In this document: positions 23,401 through 36,100 of the stretch, one piece after another | How the letters are laid out: the number at the start of each line of letters is the position of its first letter | Numbering within the stretch: position 1 is the first letter of the stretch | Origin: Oreocharis arfaki | Taxonomy: Eukaryota > Chordata > Aves > Passeriformes > Paramythiidae | Assembly: GCA_013398015.1 (NCBI GenBank) | Contig: VZRR01010831.1 | Span: 391,536 to 455,535, forward strand | Length of the DNA stretch: 64,000 bases | Direction: 5' to 3' | Notes under the pieces: generated by a model | What the model saw: only the letters and a program-made list of their open reading frames with translations | Told to the model about the DNA's origin: nothing | The model's database searches: none | Translations under genes and position numbers: made by a program

Positions 23401-26400
23401 TAATGACTTCACCTCTGACACGGCAGAAAATGGTCACCCAAAGATGCCTGTTAAAGTTGTTTCACCCTATACCAGTCCTCATGGCGAGGAATTAGTATGT
23501 ACAAACCCAAAACTTTTCACTTAAGTATAAATTCAAATTCCCAAGGTTTGTACACAGCCTTATATCTTTCAAACACAATTTGTGTCTGCGTATGGATGTT
23601 TTTATTTATGATTTATGCAAACAATGTGAAGTGAGCTGTAATGCCTCAATAAGTGTCTCAGCTAAGGAGTTCAAGACTATTTTTATATTATGTATGGGCT
23701 TATCAAAAGCTGGCCCTCTTCCCTCTCTTGCAGTGCAGATTTATTTATTTAAGATTTGGAGGAAGGCATGTTCTTGCTCTCTTTTTGTGTTTATTTTGTC
23801 AATTATATTTTAATTGCTTTCTTACATATTCATTAAAAATTGCTCTTAACGTTTTCAGCACTTTACTGCACCAAATCAGTGTGAGCTATTAGCAGTGTGT
23901 GTGTTAGGACACGTAAGAAATACCCACAGAAATACACACAGAAAGCAAGACTGTGTGTGCACGTGATAGTGCAGGCCTGGATCATGCTGGCCTAATTTTA
24001 AATCGATGTATATAATATATAGCTTGCAAAAAACCCCTGCAGGATCAAGCCAGTGGAAGGAGAAGGGTGCTATAAAATCAGCTGCTTATGAACAGCCCTG
24101 GGGTGAAGGTGAAAAGGAGAATAATGTGGAACCAAACAACTCAAGGGAATGATTTTCAGAGACAAAGATCATTCTGTCAAAGCCCTCTCTCGTCTAAATC
24201 CAGAACTTTTGGCTCCAGTGATTTAGTTGGTCTCAATTTTTCACAGTGATACGTGAGGACAAAGATCACTTTAGATCAGGTAGGGGCTGAACAAGGGCAA
24301 TAGCTCTGGAGCAGGTTCCAAAAGTGAGGCCTTTAATTGGGAAGCACTTTACCAATGAAGGGAACAGCTTGTTGCACGGAAATACTCCTGCAGCTGCTGT
24401 CTTGTCTTCAAATCAAGGTTTTCTCTCTCACAAATAGATAGCAAATGCTTTCCCTTGGGCAGGGAACTGAGCTCCCCACCATGCCAGGTTTGCAGGGTGC
24501 TTCAGGATGATAAGGGCTTGCACTTTTCCCCTCACAAAGGAGGCTGAAAGGAGGTGGTTCCACAGATGGATGAGATGTGACACAAAAGCACTTTTTGTTT
24601 CTACCCAACATTTCAAATCCTCTCTCTTTCTGAAGCCCTACAGCATCAGGCAGCCTGGGAGTGTTGGATGGAAGGAAAGGGGAGTGAGGACTGTGATGGT
24701 TGTGAAAACTTTAAAATTGCTAGACCATGGCTAGGGTTTGTGCAGAGACAAAATAGTTTTGGCTTTTTCACTCCAAGTGCGTGAAACCCAGGGTCACAAG
24801 GCTGCCCTAAGAGAAACTGCATAGCTTGGTGGTTATTATTTTGCATCAGCCATAAATATTCATTGCCAAAAGTGTTTTATACTGCAGGCAGAGCTCCTGC
24901 AACAGTGCTGTTGCAAGAAAATCCATCAGGGAACTGTTTATTATGATGAAGAAGGGGATGGCTTTTGTTTTGCTGTGCAGAACACCATGTTCAGCAGGTG
25001 ATCTGCAGGATACTCTGTCCTCCTGAATCCCCTCAGCAGCTCCTCCCAGCACAGCTCCCATGGAACGGAGGGCAAGAAATTAGGGATGTTCCTCTGCTAA
25101 TGGAGAGCAGCGTGGAAGCCCTCCTTGCCCTCCTTTCCAGCAGCCCCCCAGAGGTATACAAGGCCTTGCTAGGGCACAAAAACATAATTTAAATCTTCCT
25201 GTATTAGCACTAATGAGGCTGGCCCATGCTCCTCTTCTTAAACAGACACTTAATTCAAGCTCTCATCAATAAAGCATTCCCAAGGCACAGCACTTGGTGG
25301 CATGAAGCAGAGATTTTCAGTCTTGTGCCCATTGTGGGTAGGGAAAGAAACATCCCTTCCAGGTACACATGCACACAGAATGCTCTCTCTCTCTAGTTAA
25401 AATGGAACAAGTTATTTATAAAATAGCATAATTTCACAAAAAACTCAAATGCAAGCTCTGAAATACAGCCAACCTAAAGCTACGTATAAGGAAGGAAAAC
25501 ACATAAACACACCCTGAAGTATTTTAAACAGATATTAAATACATCTGTCCTGCTGTAAATCTTCTCTCCCTCTAAATACCATATATCCCTGTTATTTTTT
25601 AGTGCTGTTTGGCAATGGTACAGCTTTAGTTTGAAAAAAAACCCTCCACATGTTAGTTAATCAAGTTTGATATTTTTTTCTATCAAGGATATATCTCAAC
25701 TTTTTACTGCAGATTTCGTTAGAGACAGAAACTTTTACATTTCAGAAATTATTTGCCAGATTTCATCATATATTTTTAATAAGGGATTGGTTTTGGTGGT
25801 CATTTCCTTCTTCAAATGAGCAGAAAGTAAGTTTATCTCCTGTGATAGCTCACCAGAAACTTCCTTTATCAACCCAAACTGGTGAATACTGTAGCTGAAA
25901 AACATTCTTCAACACTTCAAAGTTTTTGCAAGACTATTCACTTTCTTCTAAGCACTGATTTTAAATTACACACTGGCTTTTAAAATAAGCTCCTTGTCAG
26001 GACTGCAAGCTGCTGCAGGTTGAATATACATTACATTTTATGAAGCAGAAATGTTGGTTCCTTCTGTATCTTAAAAACCTGAGTAGAAGGAAAATGTGCT
26101 GCCTATAAATATTTTAGCCAATTTCTGAAATGCTCTGCAGGCTGCTACTTATATTTTAGAGCTGGTAAATGCAGCCTTGCAAATCAATGTTTTCTGAAAA
26201 ACACTTCGATGTCACCTAATGATCTTGCTCCCTGTTTCTTCATCAGGGAGATGGAGAATGAAGATGCACATTATAATCCTTGGGCAATATCTCATCTGAC
26301 TTTTGATATCATTTTGTCCGTGAAAGATTGGCTCAAATTTGTTACATGCTCAGCAGAAAATACAGAAGCAATTTGCCACCCTGTTGTGAATTTTAGCATA

Positions 26401-27186
26401 TTTTTCAGTAATGATGTCTGAGACTAAGAGAAGGGTTTGGGGAGAAATGTGCTGGGCAGCACAGTGAGGGGAGGACTTGGCATTTGGCAGGTATTTGCAC
26501 TCATCAGAGGGAAAGTTTATGGCAGAACCTTTCGACAGACCCATGCAGATAATTTCTCATTCCTATTTATATTGTGAACTGGTTGTCAATAAATGCTAGG
26601 AGAACTTCAGCCTTTTTCTGCTGATGTACAAAGAATCCGAGCTATCTCATGTGAATGAATTAGCTGGACTAAAGAAATTTGAAGAGGCAGGCAGATATTT
26701 TGCCTCACTTTGTGACAACAGAAGTCCCCAAGTGAACAAGCAGGTAATTTCCACTGCTCAAAGTTCACATAAACACAGTAATTTATACTGAGTTTCTTTT
26801 TTCTCTATACCCAATCTACCAGATTTTCAGACTGCAAAAGGAGAGGTTTTAGTGATTACAGGGATGGCAGCCAGGGAAAAGTCTTACAGCCTGTGAGAAA
26901 AATGGATGGCAGTGGCACTTTTCCTCAACACAGACAAGAGAGATACTCTTGGGAAAAGCCAGTGAAGGCCTGAAAGGATGAATTGTGTTGTCCTGTCCCT
27001 GATGCCACCTTTCTGTGGCAGCTGAGCATGGTCATAACCTCTCCTCATCAAATGGAGCCATGGCTGTGCTGGAAACCGTGGAGTTAATACCAGATTTGTG
27101 TCAGCTTCTTGCACCGTGAGGTGAATGTGCACAAGCATTTGGACTTAGCTTTGAACATGGCCTTAGTCCTTTGTGGGGGTTTGTAA

Positions 27187-27367
27187 NNNNNNNNNNNNNN
27201 NNNNNNNNNNNNNNNNNNNNNNNNNNNNNNNNNNNNNNNNNNNNNNNNNNNNNNNNNNNNNNNNNNNNNNNNNNNNNNNNNNNNNNNNNNNNNNNNNNNN
27301 NNNNNNNNNNNNNNNNNNNNNNNNNNNNNNNNNNNNNNNNNNNNNNNNNNNNNNNNNNNNNNNNNNN
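27187..27367. other. Assembly gap, 181 unknown bases
   Basis: A run of 181 N. The right flank starts inside an antisense CR1 element, so the missing bases probably include more of that repeat. Frames that span the gap are meaningless. Confidence 0.99.
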
Positions 27368-27475
27368 TCCTCCCTGTGCTGGGCCCCAGGGCTGGGGCAG
27401 CTCTGCAGGTGGGGTCTCACCTGAGCAGGGCACAGGGGCAGCACCACCTCCCTTGACCTGCTGGCCATGCTTGAT
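27368..27475 (-). mobile_element. CR1 LINE fragment, antisense, bordering the gap
   Basis: Its reverse complement reads through 'gtgagaccccacctgcagag' and on to '...cagcacagggagga'. This appears identical over about 50 bases to the start of the + strand CR1 at 58745. In the full CR1 this segment is followed by the 'gtggagctgctgcagagagg' part, which would fall in the gap. Confidence 0.88.
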
Positions 27476-28941
27476 AACCTTTCTCACTCCTGATGGAAAA
27501 CCCAACACATGGATCAAAGGAAATGCCTGGAGCTGACACAGTGGTCACCAATACTTGTCCCTGCATCCCAGAAATAGGGCAGTGGCAGAGGAAAAATTCT
27601 GCTGGGGAAGTCCATGGGCTTACACTGCAACCACCTGAGAGATTTTTTTGCTGCTTCAACTCTGGGGAAACCACAACCTCAGAATTTCTGAAGGGAAAAA
27701 GGACAAAAGAAATACAATTAGATAAAACCACCAACTCCATTTTCTTCTGGAGCTCACTCCTATAGATCATTATAAAGGTTCTGCTCCGGGTATCCTTCCA
27801 TCTTTCCTGTTCAAATGTAGTACAGATTATGTGTAAGTGATCTCCCGGGCACTCCTATATCTGAGGTACATAACCTCTAGGAACCTTCTGTTTTGATAAA
27901 TCAGTATTTGAGTACCGCTTGCAAAGTTGGTTGTGCAGCCCTTTCAGGAGTGATTGATAAAAACCTGCCTGAGATCAATGCCCTGGCTGTTTGAATGCTC
28001 CCCTGAGAAGGGCAGAAGATTTTGATTCCTTCATCTGGACGAGTAGCTGAGTCTCAATTTACTGATTTTTTAGTAAACATTCCAACCACAACCCAACGAA
28101 AACAAGGCACTTCCATTATTGTTCCTATGTTTATTTAATCTAACCTCCTGTTTCATTAGCTTTTATTAAAAATGCCTGAAAACAAAATCATTTTAAGAAG
28201 TAGTAAGAATTTTCCTCTTTACTTTGGAGGAAAGTAAGTTAATTTCTTTCATGCTTTTTTGGTTCAGCCAGAGAAAAATATAGGGAAAAAAAAGAAAATG
28301 AAAGAAAAAAAGATTTTCCAGGTCAAATATGCTTAGCAGGAATTAAGTGCCAGCTTGAACATTCGTGCCTTGTACCATCCCTCTGATTAGAAACCAGTTT
28401 TACCTTAATTTGCTGTCCTACAAGTACTGTACGTGTCTCTCCTTTCCTGCAATCATAATGAGAATTGTGATCTGAAACACCAAGAAAGAAGTGCTACCAG
28501 CAGCTCAGAAAGCTCTGATTCCCTTTCATCACATCCCAGAGCTGGAGCCTCTTCCAGGTTTATTCCACCACCCTAAGTAAAGCCCTTACACCAGACCTTG
28601 AAAGCTGCTGAGCTCTTCCTGGCAGTGTCACTGTTGGCAGCCCTGGAGGGGCCTGAGCTGGTGGTGGTGTGATTTGTGGAAGAGGTTCTTGATCCTGTCT
28701 CAAGGGTCTGCCAGTGAGGTCAGGTGTCTCTAGAAGCCAGGACTTCCCCTGCTTGTCATCTCTGCTTATGCACTGGGCAGCCAAGAAACGAAAATCTGTT
28801 TCCAAAAATGCGATTTTTCCTGCTGAACAACTCTTTATGGCTGTTGGAGGTGTGGATTCTCCACGTTCCACATCTGCCCCGTTCCGTTATTTTTCCCAAA
28901 CGAGGCCTTCAACAGCTCCCTCTTCCCCTCTCTCGTTGCAG

Positions 28942-29220
28942 TCCCGCCTTTCATCCAGCCTTTCGAGTTCCCGCGCTTCTCCATCGGGCAGAGGGTCTTC
29001 ATCCCCTGCGTGGTGGTCTCGGGGGACCTGCCCATCACCATCACCTGGCAGAAGGACGGCCGGCCCATCCCCGCCAGCCTCGGCGTCACCATCGACAACA
29101 TCGACTTCACCAGCTCCTTGAGGATCTCCAACCTCTCGCTGATGCACAACGGGAATTACACCTGCATAGCCAGGAACGATGCAGCAGCCGTGGAGCACCA
29201 AAGCCAGTTAATCGTGAGAG
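28942..29220 (+). CDS. DSCAM: DSCAM exon: Ig7
   Basis: A 279-bp phase 1-1 exon encoding Ig7. It completes Val, then PPFIQPFEFPRFSIGQR. The first Cys is in VFIPCVVVSG (codon 29007-29009), the Trp in ITWQKDGRPIP, and the second Cys in HNGNYTCIARND (codon 29163-29165). It ends SQLIVR plus one base, with a good donor GTAAGG. Sequons are NLS and NYT. The protein is nearly identical to human DSCAM as recalled, with Ala for Gly after RPIP and Asp for Glu after IARN. In arthropod Dscam1 Ig7 is one of the three hypervariable domains encoded by alternative exon arrays; here it is one constant exon. GC-rich with many CpGs. Confidence 0.98.
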
Positions 29221-30750
29221 GTAAGGGGGGCGTAATTACTTGGAAGGGTGCCAATTAAACGGGATTCATCAGTGTTTCGTAATGACATGTGTTTGATGGG
29301 AAATGTAAAAAAATGTGGTAATGCCTCTCTTCGTGCCAGAGAGCACACAGAGAAATGAGGCACAGAAAGTGATGTGGTTTTTCTGTCTAAAAGTCTTGAA
29401 ACTAATCAAACACCCTGAAGTGTCCGGGGTGGGTGGAGGAGCTGCAGGAGTGACCTCCTGGAAAATTTTGTGATTGGGATAAAGCCTTTGAAACGGTATC
29501 AAATCATTCTCTGCTACTGTTTTAGTCTGATTATACACATTTTTTATTTAGACCACTCTCTCCTACAACATTATGTCAGTAAAAAAGCAGAACATTGATG
29601 TCGAGTTCACGGGGAAAAGATTCTCTGCTGGCACCTTGTTCTTTTCCTGTTTTGTGCTTAATATGCAATTAGCAGGATTCATGCACTCATGATGACTTCA
29701 CAACATTTTGCCTTGAAATAGATATTTGAAATGAATTTACATTCAATAAGCAAACATTTTATGTGGAAAACATCTTTCTAGTCACACCTTAGCCAAGGCA
29801 ACTAGAGATTATGTCTTATTTTCAAACTTATTGTGCACAACTTCAACAAGTGCACATTGCTTCCTTTTCTTTCTAGGAGTTTTTCAAAGTGTTTCAAATT
29901 TTCATTTTTAAAAAAATCACTGTCAGACTCTTCCCTCTCCACCATCTCCTTCTTGATACCAAGCCACTGGGCTCCTCAGAGAAAGAAAAATCCTACAAGG
30001 AACCTCATTAATTTCTGCCTGCTGCAGATCACTACATTTTATATTCCCTCCTGTTAGTTTGCCAAGATAAACCTTAAAATTTTAATGGGGCTTTTGCAAT
30101 CTTTCTCAGGGTTTTTTCCCACCCCAGATTCTGAAGAACTCTTTAAAGGCAAATGTTCCCAGTGTTCTAATGTTATCCTTAAGGAACTATTCCCTAGTTT
30201 TCCAATATGCTTACTTTTTCTATGCTAGTATTCCCAAAACTCAGGGACAAACAGATCCATTACTTTTCCACTAGTTTTGATACAAATATTTCATTTTTTT
30301 AAAATTTCACTGATTTTAATCTTGCTTAAGATTATTCAGTACAGGTGTCTATTACTTTTCTCATTTATTAAGTAAATCTTAAATGAAGTAATATATTTAA
30401 ATACATGCATTTAATTATTCCTTCCTTAAGTTCTTCTGCTAGATTTTAACCTTATTCCTCATTCTAATAATGAGATATTATCCTCACTTTCTCTTTTACT
30501 GAAGAAGGGAATGCTGACCCCCTCCCATCACTGTCTGTGTGTGCCCTGCTCAGAAATGCTGCATCTAAAACCAGCTGGGATTTTTCCTGATTTTTAGCTG
30601 TTATGCAGCTCTGGGAGTGATGGAAATGAATCTGCAGCAACTCTGTGTGGGTTCCTAGAGGCATTTCTCACACCCAGGACGGTTTTACCATCTGAGAACA
30701 GGTTCTCTGCCACCACTGTCTGTCCCTGCCAGCACTGAGACCCATGAGTG

Positions 30751-30825
30751 TAGGGATTTCTGCTCTGTGCAGGATTGCTGCTCTTTGTAGGGATTTCTGC
30801 TCTTTGAAGAGATTTCTGCCCTGTC
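30751..30825 (+). repeat. Imperfect minisatellite, 17-20 bp unit, four copies
   Basis: Four units of the pattern TAGGGATTTCTGCTCTTTG: 30751-30770, 30771-30787, 30788-30806 and 30807-30825. They differ by a few substitutions and small indels. Intronic. Confidence 0.8.
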
Positions 30826-33166
30826 CTCCACTGATGGGGACAAGCCCTGCCTTGCCCTCACTTCTCCTGGCTTTTCCTGAACTGCACTTTCCCTGTTTCC
30901 TGCTGTCTGTGGGTAATTCCTCCCCTGACCTCTGTTCCCTGGACACATCTGCCTCTTGCTGCCTTCTCAGGCATTAATCAGTTTTCCCTTCCTGTCCAGC
31001 AGAGGAGTTTTGGGGAGCCCTTCACACGCCCCTGACCCCAACAGCTCCATTCTCACCTTCACTTCCCCCTCGTGTGCCTTCTGCTCTAATTACACCTCCT
31101 GAGGAGGGCTCTGTCTTCACAAACCCATGGGTGTGATAGAGGGGAGCTTTTCACTCTTTTACCCAAAGACTTGGAGAAGAATTCTGGATCCTGCAATTTT
31201 TTAGGAGTTTATGAAGGCTACATCATTTTCCCCCCTTGCTTATCTTTCTGCCCAGCTACTGCTCTGCAGAGCCTCCTTAAATCCTCTTCTCTCTCCTTGC
31301 TCTTGCTGTCACTTTAAATGATAATGTTTTAATCAGTTTTTGATATGCATCTGAGATAACAGCTCTCACTCAGAGGAAAAGGGGAAGATACAATATCATG
31401 TTTGACCTGAATTCTCTGCCAAAAACCCTACCCTGACCTCTTTCCCTCGTACTGAACTGCTTCAGCTGCCTCACTGCATGGAGGTCAGAATTCAAACAGC
31501 CACCAGAGGGTCACTGTGATCACTCCTCCTCTGCATCCTACCTGACCTGTACACATTTAAATTAAGACTTGTTTTCCTGCTGCCTTTTTCTTCTCCAGGC
31601 TTTCTGATCCCTCCTCATCTTTTTGTTCATCAGTGCTGCAAAACTCAAACATAATATTTTTCTAAATAATCTAAGTGGCTTACCTCCAAATACTGGGAGA
31701 AGAAGTGGTGCTTTAACTCCTCTTGTTTCTAACCCCCATTGCTTGAGGGTTTCTCAGCAGCGTGCTTTAAACTTAAAAGCTGGCTATCCTAAATGCTGGG
31801 AGATGTGTTCTGGGAATACCTTACTTTTGTGCACACTGTGCATTTTAATATGAGAGCAGACAGTGAGTGGGAAAGGAAAATTAAGTGAAATATGACTTAT
31901 CCACACAGTTCCTTTTTCCTTATCTGTGCTGTCTTTGTATTCGTTTCAAAAGCAGACCTTAAAGCAGTGCAGGCCACTATCTTTCCAAAATAAATGGGAA
32001 TCCACAACATTTTGCAGTACGTGGGTAGAACTAGAAGCAGAATCTAAAGACAATACAGTCCTAAGGTGAATGAAGAAGCACAGGCCAACTGCTGATTGCT
32101 TCATTTCAATTACTAGTGAATGCACAAACTTCTGCAGGTTCCATACACAAACATAAATTCATCAGCTTTTCAGCTTCAGATATTTTTCCCTCAATATTTT
32201 CTATCAGATCACGTAGATCTGCTATTTTTTTATCATTCTATATTCCTGTGAAGTTTTAATTCTGTTAAAAGGATTTCCTATATTCTTCCTAGAATTATTA
32301 TTTTTCATATCTGAGCTTCAATGCCATTTTGCCAGGGGTGTCAAATGGCAAAAGGAAAACAAGCACTGGTTTCTTAAACTCTGTGGGCACTTTATGGCGA
32401 ATCTTCACAATTCTCAATATTTTGTGCTTTATAAAAGCAACCAAGTCCTGATGAGGAGCCCTAAAAACACCTGGCCAGCAAGGCTGGATTTTCTCTGTCT
32501 TAAATATCAGAGGAAGATGATGGGCAGCTTCCACAGCATCACACAGGAGATGGAAGGCCCAGCTGAGAGAAAGTGGGACAATAAAGCTTTGGAGCATCTG
32601 GGTAAGAAGATCGCAGGGAGATCTCATTTCTCTCTGCCACGAGCTCCTTGGTGAGAACCTGGAAAGGAGACAGAGCCAAATGCTCTGGACATGGGGCTGT
32701 CAGTGCTTGTCTCCACAAATTATTGGCCAATTTTAGACTAATTGGAAGAGGGGAAAACACCTCCAGTGGAGCTGAAAGCCTCCACACTTCATATTAAGAG
32801 GTGATTGATAAGAAACACTGGGTGTAACACCAGAGATTAGAAACAGGCAAAACCTTCTGCCAACACAGGAAATGTTCCAGTGGAATCTCTTCTCAAACAC
32901 GAGATACAAATCCACAGAGAAGCAGGCTTGATTAGTCCTAATGTTTATGGAATACCTTTTAAAAGCTCATTAATTAGCTGCTGGGAGGAGCCTGCCCTGT
33001 TCACTGCATTTAGGGGCTTCAGGTAGGAAGTGGAGGTGAGAGAGAACAGGGCTTTCCTTCTCAAAACCGTGTGCTCTGCCAGATCCTGGCCTGCAGATCC
33101 TCTGGAAATGCATTAGAAATTTGGCAGCTAGAAGGGCTTCTCAAAACCTCATCAATTATTACTGTT

Positions 33167-33187
33167 GTTATTATTATTATTATTATT
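33167..33187 (+). repeat. TTA trinucleotide microsatellite
   Basis: About seven TTA/ATT units in a T-rich intronic stretch. Confidence 0.85.
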
Positions 33188-36100
33188 TTTATGATTTTAT
33201 TTCTTGGCACACTCTTGGTTTGCTAGTCATGGTGCTAAGAAAAAGGAAAGGATAGGGTCCTGTCATGAGAGCCATAGACAGAAATTAGGAAAATATCTTC
33301 TCTGTCAACTACTTAAATCATCACGAGGAATTAATCAAGACTTTACTCACTAAGGCTGTCTTCTAAAGAGTGATTAAAAATCTATATACACTTTATCATG
33401 TGTTAATCATTTCTGTAGAGTTTCCTAAAATTAAGTACTTATGAAATAAAAAGCTGGGAAAAGAACACTAATGGGCAACCAAAAAGAAAAAGCTGATAAA
33501 TGTATTATGAGTTCAGAATTTTTCTGATACTACCAGAAAAGGGAATTCAAAGATAGCAGCAGATGCATAAATCATGATTTCTTATCTGCTGTTAGTGAAC
33601 ACATCGTAAGTTAAAATTGAGATAAGGTCTTTAGATACCTAATAACCCCCCATAATGCATTTAGTGCATTAAATGTGTTTTCATTTTGCACTTGCCAGGT
33701 TAAATATCCTTAGATAGTTAGGCACCCAATGAGGAGTCCCTGATTTTTCCAGATAGTAAGAGATTTTCCACCTTCTTTGTGGTGTTTGATGCTGGGGTGA
33801 TGCAGCAGAAGCAGTTTGGGACAGAAAAGCAGGGAGGGAAGATTTAAGGTCAGAGTTGGTGTCAAAACTCATTGATTTTCTTTGCTGCTGTTTACTTTGT
33901 GGCTTTGACGATGACTCCTAAAAGATTCCCTTATTTAATGTATTCGTTAGACAAACCTGGCCAACACAAACCACTAGGCACGGTCTCATTTTGCAAAAGC
34001 ACATCTTTTTTCTTGAACTGCAGAGCAAATGGTTTCACTAAACCAGCTAAATCGACCCCTTAGGTCCAATGACCAAATTTAATAACTGCTCATCTTTGCT
34101 AAAGTACAGTGTTTAATGATCTCATTCATTAATACATCAGCGGCTGCTTTGGCTGATTAAGTTTCTTCCATCATTTTGACAGTGTGATCTAAACGTGAAG
34201 TACAAATATTCCATGTGAAAATGAAGCATTGCATCCCGGGCCAATGTCAGAGATGAGTTCTCAACTCCCTGCAGTAGCCCAGCAGAGGAGCTCGTGCTGG
34301 GAGCCTTCAGAATTGCTCTCCAGAGCGATTCACTGATCACTGTGCTCGGGAGCCAGGAGTGCTTGCATGGATTTGAAGTCCGGGAAGGAATGTGTGAGTT
34401 TGGCATCTGGTCCCTGGCACAGTCAGAAGGGATTCCTGGATTTACACAGAGCAAACTTAAATCAGGGAGCTGATGTGGGACCATGTGGGTCTCAGGGTTA
34501 ACCAAGGCCAAGTGCTGGTGCTGCACCTGGGTCAGGGCAATCCCCGAGATTGATCAAGGCTGGGGATGAAAAGATGGAGCAGCCCTGGGAGAAGGGTTTG
34601 GGGCTGCTGGTGGATCCTATTCTGACTGCTGTCATCCTTTGTTTTCCCTCAGTGAGAGCCTGAGACTGCTAATCACAATATTGACTGAAAATACTTTTTT
34701 TTTGGCCCTTTGATTTCAGCCATTAAAGAGTTTGCATCTGTCAGCTTATGGCTCTTATCCTAAACAATTCAACAGCTCCTTTCCCATCGCAGGTCTGTGG
34801 GCTGCAGTAAATGAGAGCCTACCAGAAACTCCCTGTTAAAGCAATTTTAAATGCCCTCCTTCCCAGGCTCAAGGAACAGTGCTGCTGAGACAAGCAGGAT
34901 GATAAAAGTAGAAGTGTTCAGTCACGTTCATAAGCTATTTCAGAGCATTTAACTTCTAAAGGAGCAAAGGAGTCTCACACCTTTACAACTAAAGAGAGAG
35001 GAGAACTAATTGTTTACTTTTTTCTATTAACTCAAACATGTCAGACAAATCATCTTGGTTAAATTCTTGCTAAGAATATTTTCTTTAAGGGCTAATGATC
35101 TCCTGAAAGATAATGAAAAACTGAATGTAGGTTTATCATCTAAAGCTAAGTATCAAAATCTAGATCAAGTGTTTAACAGCATTGTGTTCTGAACTACGGC
35201 AGCACACAGCACAGAACAAGTTATTAAATTGAAATAAAATTGAGAAGCAAACGAGCAAAGAGGAAGAAAAATGTAAAGGTCTGCTCTGTTTGCTTTTTAA
35301 TCATTCATATAAGAAGAAAAATCCCGTGGCTTTACCTAGACAGCAATACAGAAACAATTGAAAGGTCATTGAATGAGTAATTTTATTTTGCTGTAGCATC
35401 TCTTCCGATTTCTATTGGCAGCCTTAAAACTGGGGGTTTGTATCTTCAAAACCAGAGCAGCAGTTGGCATTTTCATAAGCAGTCCTAAAGGAAGGCCAAA
35501 GCTTTACTGAACATAGAAACTGTTTCTATTACTGGCCATGGGCTGAGTTTTTTCAAGTAAGTTTTGTTTATGGATCCAAACAAGGAAATTCTCCAATTTC
35601 TAACCATACACCTGGTCCTGGAGCTGCAGAGCAAAGCTTAATTTCTGCAGTTACCATTCTAGTATTGTTCTCCATTGAAAGTAACAATTAAAATTGAGAA
35701 TATCAAGGATGTCTGAGCAAAAACTAATGTTTTATATATACCCAAAATACAGTGATATCAATGCTATGAAAAGCCCTGTTCAGAGCTTGTCAGCTTTAAA
35801 CATCAAGGATATCTCTGTGAGTTCTTAAAAGATGTGGAAGGATGTGGCAGAATTTCCACAGAAATGCTTAAAGAATATTTCCACTTGGCATCCATCCTTT
35901 TATTTCTATATGAGATTAGGCAATGGGATTACACAAAATTTTTCCAATGGGATTAGAAAAAAAGTGTATTTTAGCAGATAACTTTAATGCAAATAGTATT
36001 TTAAAGAGTGATTGCACTTATTCTGTACTCAGCAGTCTTGCTTTACTTCTTCCAGAACTTTCTGCCTACGCCTGCTTGTTAAATAAAACAAATTATTTCC

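Larger units (their letters stand above)
18452..28941 (+). other. DSCAM: Intron, Ig6 to Ig7 exons (10490 bp)
   Basis: Phase-1 intron with donor GTGAGG and acceptor TCTCGTTGCAG. It holds a short TTG run (18667-18686), a 14-bp minisatellite (20392-20433), an assembly gap (27187-27367) and an antisense CR1 piece next to the gap (27368-27475). The long remainder is AT-rich single-copy DNA. A short minus-strand frame at 19709-19897 is discussed as a weak candidate only. No extra Ig exon was seen. Confidence 0.92.

Noticed and set aside
27101..27536. Frames spanning the 181-N gap
   Set aside because: Most of their length is unknown sequence and the rest is antisense CR1.
5001..29220. Arthropod-style arrays of mutually exclusive exons for Ig2, Ig3 or Ig7
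   Set aside because: I looked for additional Ig-like exons (Cys-x-Trp pattern or DxGxYxC motif between AG and GT) next to these exons and saw none. Each domain is encoded once, as in known vertebrate DSCAM.
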